This document shows positions 59,701 to 64,000 of a DNA stretch of 64,000 bases, in pieces. The position numbers and the translations under genes were made by a program. Each line of letters opens with the position of its first letter. Positions within the stretch are counted from its first letter, which is position 1. Origin of the DNA: Epichloe hybrida (Eukaryota; Ascomycota; Sordariomycetes; Hypocreales; Clavicipitaceae); assembly GCA_019022495.1 (NCBI GenBank), contig JAFEKR010000010.1:992001-1056000 (forward strand), given 5' to 3'. The notes under the pieces were generated by a model. That model did not search any database. It had not been told where the DNA came from and worked only from the letters and a program-made list of their open reading frames with translations.

Positions 59701-62700
59701 TAGTAAAGGTTATAGCTATTAAGGAATAAGTAGCCCTAATAAAACTTTAGGGGGTCTATAGCTTCCTAGGGTTTACTAACTTTTACTATAACTTTATTAG
59801 TAACTTTTTAGAAATAGTAGCACTACTAATATAATTAACTAAGAGAAATATCCCTTTTTAATAGGGGCCTAAAGATAATAATACCTTTAATAGGTTAAAA
59901 GACGCCTTTATTACATACCTAATACTAGCATAATAGAATCTAGATCTCCTTATAGTAGTAAAAGCTAATTATTTAGGAATAGCTATTAGAGAATGCCTTT
60001 CCTAATAAGGCTAGGATAGCATTATATACCTAGTTACTTACTACTTTACTAGCCTTATATCCTTATAAAAGAATTATATAATTTATAATAAGGAGTTATT
60101 AGCTATTATCTTATACCTTAAGGTATAGTTAGCTAAGCTATAGGGCGTTTCTAGTCCGTTTATAATCTATATAGACTATAAGAACCTAGAGTACTTTATA
60201 ACTCCCTAGTTAATATTAGAATAGTAAGCTTAATAGGCAGACACACTTACGCTATTTAATTTTTACCTCTAGTATAAACCTAGTATATAGGCATAGTAGC
60301 CTAATGCTCTTTCTTAAAGGGAGTAAGACTAGGAAAGGGTAACCTCTAGAATAGGATATATCCTATAACCTATTACTATTATATAACTCTTACTAACACT
60401 AGATAAATAGTAGGATAATAATAGTATAGCATTACTACTAGCTAGTAAGGTTCTCTTTACTACTAAATACCTTTAGACCTTATAGAACTAGGCTATTATC
60501 TCTAACCCTATATATAGTATCTAGTTAAGGGCTATCTAGGAAGGGGCCTAGAGGTTTCCTATTAAGGCACTTATAAGGGAGTAAGTAGTAGATTATTCTA
60601 TAAGCGCTTATAGGGTGCTCTAGTTTAAGGGCTATACCTAGGTCCTAGCTTAGGAGCCTCTTATAATAACCCTAATATAGTAATACTATGATTTGCTAGT
60701 AGTAAGGCACCTAGGCTATAATACCATATTCTAAATCTTATAATAGTAGTTTTACTAGGATAGGATATTATAAGATATCACTAGGTTTATTTATAACTAT
60801 TACTACTATAGTAATTATAAGAGCTATTAATACCACTAGGGCTTACTAAAGCCTTTACCTATCCCTAACTAGTTCTAGTTATAAATCTCTATTAACTTTA
60901 TAATAAACTTACTAGTACTATCCCCTAAAAAACCATAATACCTAATAGTTATTATAGATTAACTCTTTAAATTTATTTAGCTTAAGGCTATAATATCTAT
61001 AGGAGCTAAGGAATATATAAAGAGGTTTAAAATAGTTTAGTAGTAATTTAAGGGGTTTCCTTAATTAATTATTATAGACTATAGTTTAGATTAGTTAGGA
61101 AAGTTTTAGATAATACTATACTCCCTAGTTAGGATTAATTAGTTACTTTTTATATTACATTACTTATAAACTAATAGTAATACTAAGTAAGTAAACTAAG
61201 AGGTATAGGTAATATTATATATTATAGTCTCCTTCTTATAGTTTAACTAGCTAGAATATCTAGTTACTTACTAGCTTATAATTAATAATAAGCTATTTTC
61301 TATAATAGAAGTTAGCCTAAATAAGCTACTATATAGCTATAATCTAGAGCTAGTCTAGTTACTACTAGATATATTTGCTTCTATAATAACACTAAAGAGG
61401 TAAGTAATGCGGTTCCTTAAGCACCTCTAGGAGGGTACTAATCTAGTATAAGCTATAATAGCCTATATATAATAAAGGTAATAGGATATTACATTTACTT
61501 TATATTAGCTAGCGAAATAGTTCTAAGTAAGAGATAAGGTATAGCTTTTACTTAAAAATATTAAAACTAACTACCCCTTATAGAAACTTAATTAGGTAGT
61601 AGTAAAGTATATAGTTATAGAAGTCCTAATATTACTTATAGTATAGCTTAATATCCTAAGAGGTATTTACCTAGTATTTTACATAGACCTTATTAAACAT
61701 ACTATAGAGAACCCTCTCCCTAGTTAGAAGCTCTAGGACTTTTATCTAGGACTAAAATAAGTCCTAGTAAAGGGTAATAATAAACTTATTAAGGAATATT
61801 AAGTTAAGTAAATCCTAGTGGCTTAGAATGCCTTAGGCTAAGGTAAGAGATATAATATACTTATTAAGTAAGTAAGCTATATATAGCTTATATAGGAACT
61901 ATTAGAGAATATAGTATAGATATAAGCCCTTAATAAGTTTAAGGTAAAATAAAGAGATATATAGTATAATAATAGACTAAGTTAATTTTAGAAAACTTAT
62001 TTACTTATAAAGACTCTTATATATATCTATAATACTAATATATTATAGTTTACTACTATTACTTAAAGGGAATAATTATTCTCTAAGTCTTTATCTAAAT
62101 TAATAGAAGAGTTTATATAGGCATATACTACCTCTATTTAGAGCTAGTGCTTTGCTAATATAGCTATAGCATATTTACCTAGTAATAGTTATAGTATAAA
62201 GAGTTATTTACTAGGGATATAACCTAGGTTCTAGATAGTGTAAGTAAGGTTAGTATATAAAGTATATATAAGTAAAGGTATAACTAGAATATAAGAGGGG
62301 GGATAGTAAGTAAGAATAGTAATTCTAGTAAGATAAGGAATATTATTTCTAGCTAGGGGTTAGCTAACTCTAGGGTTTTTAGGGGTGTATTTAGGAGAAG
62401 AACTAGCTAACTCTAACTTAAAGGGGAGATAGGTAAGCTACTAGTAATAATAAAAAGAAGAGTTATTACCTAACTTAGTAATTTAATAATAGTATTAGTT
62501 CTTACTATAATAATAAGGGGTAAGCGCCTAGATAAGGGTAGTAAACTATTTGTGTATTTCTTTACGTATAGTATTTAGGTTACTAATAACCTATTAGTTC
62601 TATTAAAATAAAATACTAGTAACTTATTATACAAACTACACTATACTATAACTAGCTAAAGGGCTAGCGCTAATAAAGAGAATAATATTAAGGCTAGTTA

Positions 62701-62837
62701 TGTTTATTATAGGGGTATCTATAGCTAGAGACACCCTAAGAGCTAAGCGTATAGAAGCTAGGTTAAATTACGCCTAGCTAAGGAGAGCGTTCTAGTAACT
62801 AATAAGATAGTAGTATTACTATAATAAGATAAGTATA

Positions 62838-62960
62838 CATATTCGGTTCATGCCCGAAAGATATTGGTGCAAGTCCTTTAGCCGCGTTTTTTTTAGATCT
62901 ATTAGTAATATATAGGGTATAGCTTAATCGGTAAAGCATACTGCTCATAACAGTACTTAT
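62838..62960 (+). pseudogene. Mitochondrial DNA fragment with pieces of two tRNA-Met(CAU) genes
   Basis: Absent from the same place in chromovirus copy A (about 48.48 kb). Bases 62842-62858 form a perfect 5-bp anticodon stem TTCGG/CCGAA around loop TTCATGC (anticodon CAU), followed by a T-arm-like TTGGTGCAAGTCC and acceptor-like AGCCGCG. After a short spacer, 62914-62955 reads as the 5' part of a second tRNA: D-arm AGCTTAATCGGTAAAGC, then stem TACTG/CAGTA around CTCATAA (anticodon CAU). Two tRNA-Met genes side by side are usual after rnl in Sordariomycete mitochondria. Both copies are truncated and cannot be functional. The inserted stretch may continue to about 63000. Confidence 0.75.
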
Positions 62961-63570
62961 CTATATAGAATATATAATTTATATATTTATTGAAAGGCCT
63001 TCTTTTTCTTAGTGGTTATAGTCTTAGGGACTCTAGGTTTAATAATATATATACTTATAGTAATTTTAGCCTTAAGATCCTTAAGGGTATATTAGAGTTA
63101 TAGGTTAGTAAATAGAAGCCTAGTATACTATATATAGGTAATATAATATTACTAATAAGGAGAATATAACTCCTTACTTTAGGGTAGATAATAGTTTAAG
63201 ACACTAGTAGTAAGAGCTTATTTAATATAAGGACTATAGGGATACTAGACTAATTTAGGTATAGTATACTATTTATTATTAGAGTTTCCCTTTATAAGGT
63301 ACTTACTAATAGAATAGGATATTAGTGTAGTAAGAGTAACTACTCCTATAGCTACTAGAGCTATAGGAGTAAGGGTATTAGTTTAGTATTAAGGTATTTT
63401 AGTAAAGGAAATAATTATTTAGAAGGAGAGAACTAATAGAATAATAAGGAAAGCATAATAGGATTATAATAATAAAGAGATAGTGTTATATAAAAGGGAA
63501 AGTAAGATAAGTATAAGCTAAAGTAAGATATTTATAGTAAAAGTTATACTTATATTAGGTATACTATAAA

Positions 63571-63702
63571 TAGGTAAGGGTAAGGTAATTATTTATAATA
63601 AATAACCTATTAGTAAGGCAAATATATTACATGTAATAGGTAAGGGTAAGGCAATTATTTATAATAAATAACCTATTAGCAAGGTAAACGTATTACGCGT
63701 AC
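63571..63702. repeat. Tandem duplication, 66-bp period
   Basis: Two copies of a unit starting AGGTAAGGGTAAGG (about 63571 and 63637), each followed by an ATTATTTATAATAAATAACC-like stretch, in the 3' non-coding end of chromovirus copy B. Confidence 0.75.
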
Positions 63703-63909
63703 TATAAAATAACACCTAGAAGTAAGGGGGGGTTACTATAATAAATAATAAGGTAGTAAGGCAAGTGCCTATTAGACGCTTTATAAATAGCTATTAGTAA
63801 GAGCAGTTTTTATTATAATAACTAAGGGCATATATAACGTAAGTGTTACGTATATTACTAGGGGTTAATATAAAGGGGAGTTTATTAATAATAGGTAAGT
63901 AAAGGCATA

Positions 63910-64000
63910 TATAAGGGCTTAGGCTTTACCTAAGTATTATTTATATAGTAGTTAAAGAGGGGAGTAGTAAAAGCAGTTAAAGTAAGGAAAGGAAGCTTAT
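63910..64000 (+). repeat. Right LTR of chromovirus copy B, partial
   Basis: First 91 bp of the LTR (TATAAGGGCTTAGGC...), aligning with the LTR starts at 41971, 49269 and 56758. The rest should lie in the next about 126 bp. Confidence 0.85.

Larger units (their letters stand above)
56758..64000 (+). mobile_element. RIP-mutated Ty3/gypsy chromovirus, copy B (runs off the window)
   Basis: Left LTR 56758-56974; the right LTR begins at about 63910 and is cut by the window end. It has the same domain order as copy A: gag-like, RT at about 58.9-59.65 kb, RNase H, integrase at about 60.8-61.7 kb and a chromodomain-like tail at about 61.8-62 kb, all with stops. It lacks the two gag insertions of copy A but has its own insertion of mitochondrial DNA at about 62.84 kb. 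The self-priming complement pair is intact around 56916-56986. Confidence 0.82.

Noticed and set aside
26720..64000. Whole AT-rich block as a centromere
   Set aside because: AT-richness is explained by RIP of identifiable transposons; nothing in the sequence itself marks a centromere, although the satellite keeps the question open.

Overview
The window looks like part of a filamentous ascomycete (Pezizomycotina) chromosome, most likely Sordariomycetes. Genes have short introns (about 50-135 bp) with GTRNGY-type donors and CTAAC/CTGAC branch sites. The gene families are typical of moulds: an ABCC transporter, a UstYa/DUF3328 oxidase, an MFS pump, a BTB protein and a mitochondrial SUV3 helicase. 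The right-hand 37 kb carries the AT-rich signature of repeat-induced point mutation (RIP). The genus is not determined.

Layout. Bases 1-25,700 are a gene-dense, GC-balanced domain. In order: SUV3 RNA helicase (+); a 15-exon full-length ABCC transporter (-); a tiny spliced secreted peptide gene (-), divergent from a UstYa-type gene (+) across a 558-bp promoter that contains six 14-bp tandem repeats; a short inverted-repeat (MITE-like) element; an MFS transporter (-); an unknown basic/nuclear-looking protein (-); a dual-specificity-phosphatase-like protein (-); an EXPERA/TMEM97-type membrane protein (+); a glycosylated type I membrane protein (-); a BTB/POZ protein (-); and an unknown serine-rich protein (-). 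Exon joins were worked out by hand and keep frame throughout, except at the N-termini of the two unknown proteins.

At about 26.7 kb composition changes abruptly. From there to 64 kb there is no credible host gene. This part is a nest of RIP-mutated transposable elements: a 10.86-kb Ty3/gypsy element on the minus strand with 197-bp LTRs and a 5-bp target duplication; two copies of a Tad-like LINE; two copies of a Ty3/gypsy chromovirus with 217-bp LTRs and a self-priming primer-binding site; and a roughly 3-kb foldback-like element whose centre is a 1.4-kb array of a 10-bp satellite. A 0.65-kb inverted piece of the gypsy element is also present.

Set into these decayed elements are short, GC-richer, nearly unmutated insertions: two copies of a 320-bp LTR-flanked element with an initiator-tRNA-Met half-molecule primer site and a tRNA-like body; a 535-bp LTR-flanked element; a 104-bp element with 16-bp terminal inverted repeats; and a mitochondrial-DNA fragment carrying pieces of two tRNA-Met(CAU) genes. 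Because the LINE and chromovirus are each present twice, most of these insertions have an occupied and an empty site inside this one window, so their ends can be placed to the base.

The most system-like host locus is 3.5-14.1 kb: ABC exporter, small secreted peptide, UstYa-family oxidase and MFS exporter are adjacent. That gene set resembles a small fungal peptide-natural-product (dikaritin-like RiPP) locus, but the peptide lacks the usual Kex2-separated core repeats, so this is a hypothesis.
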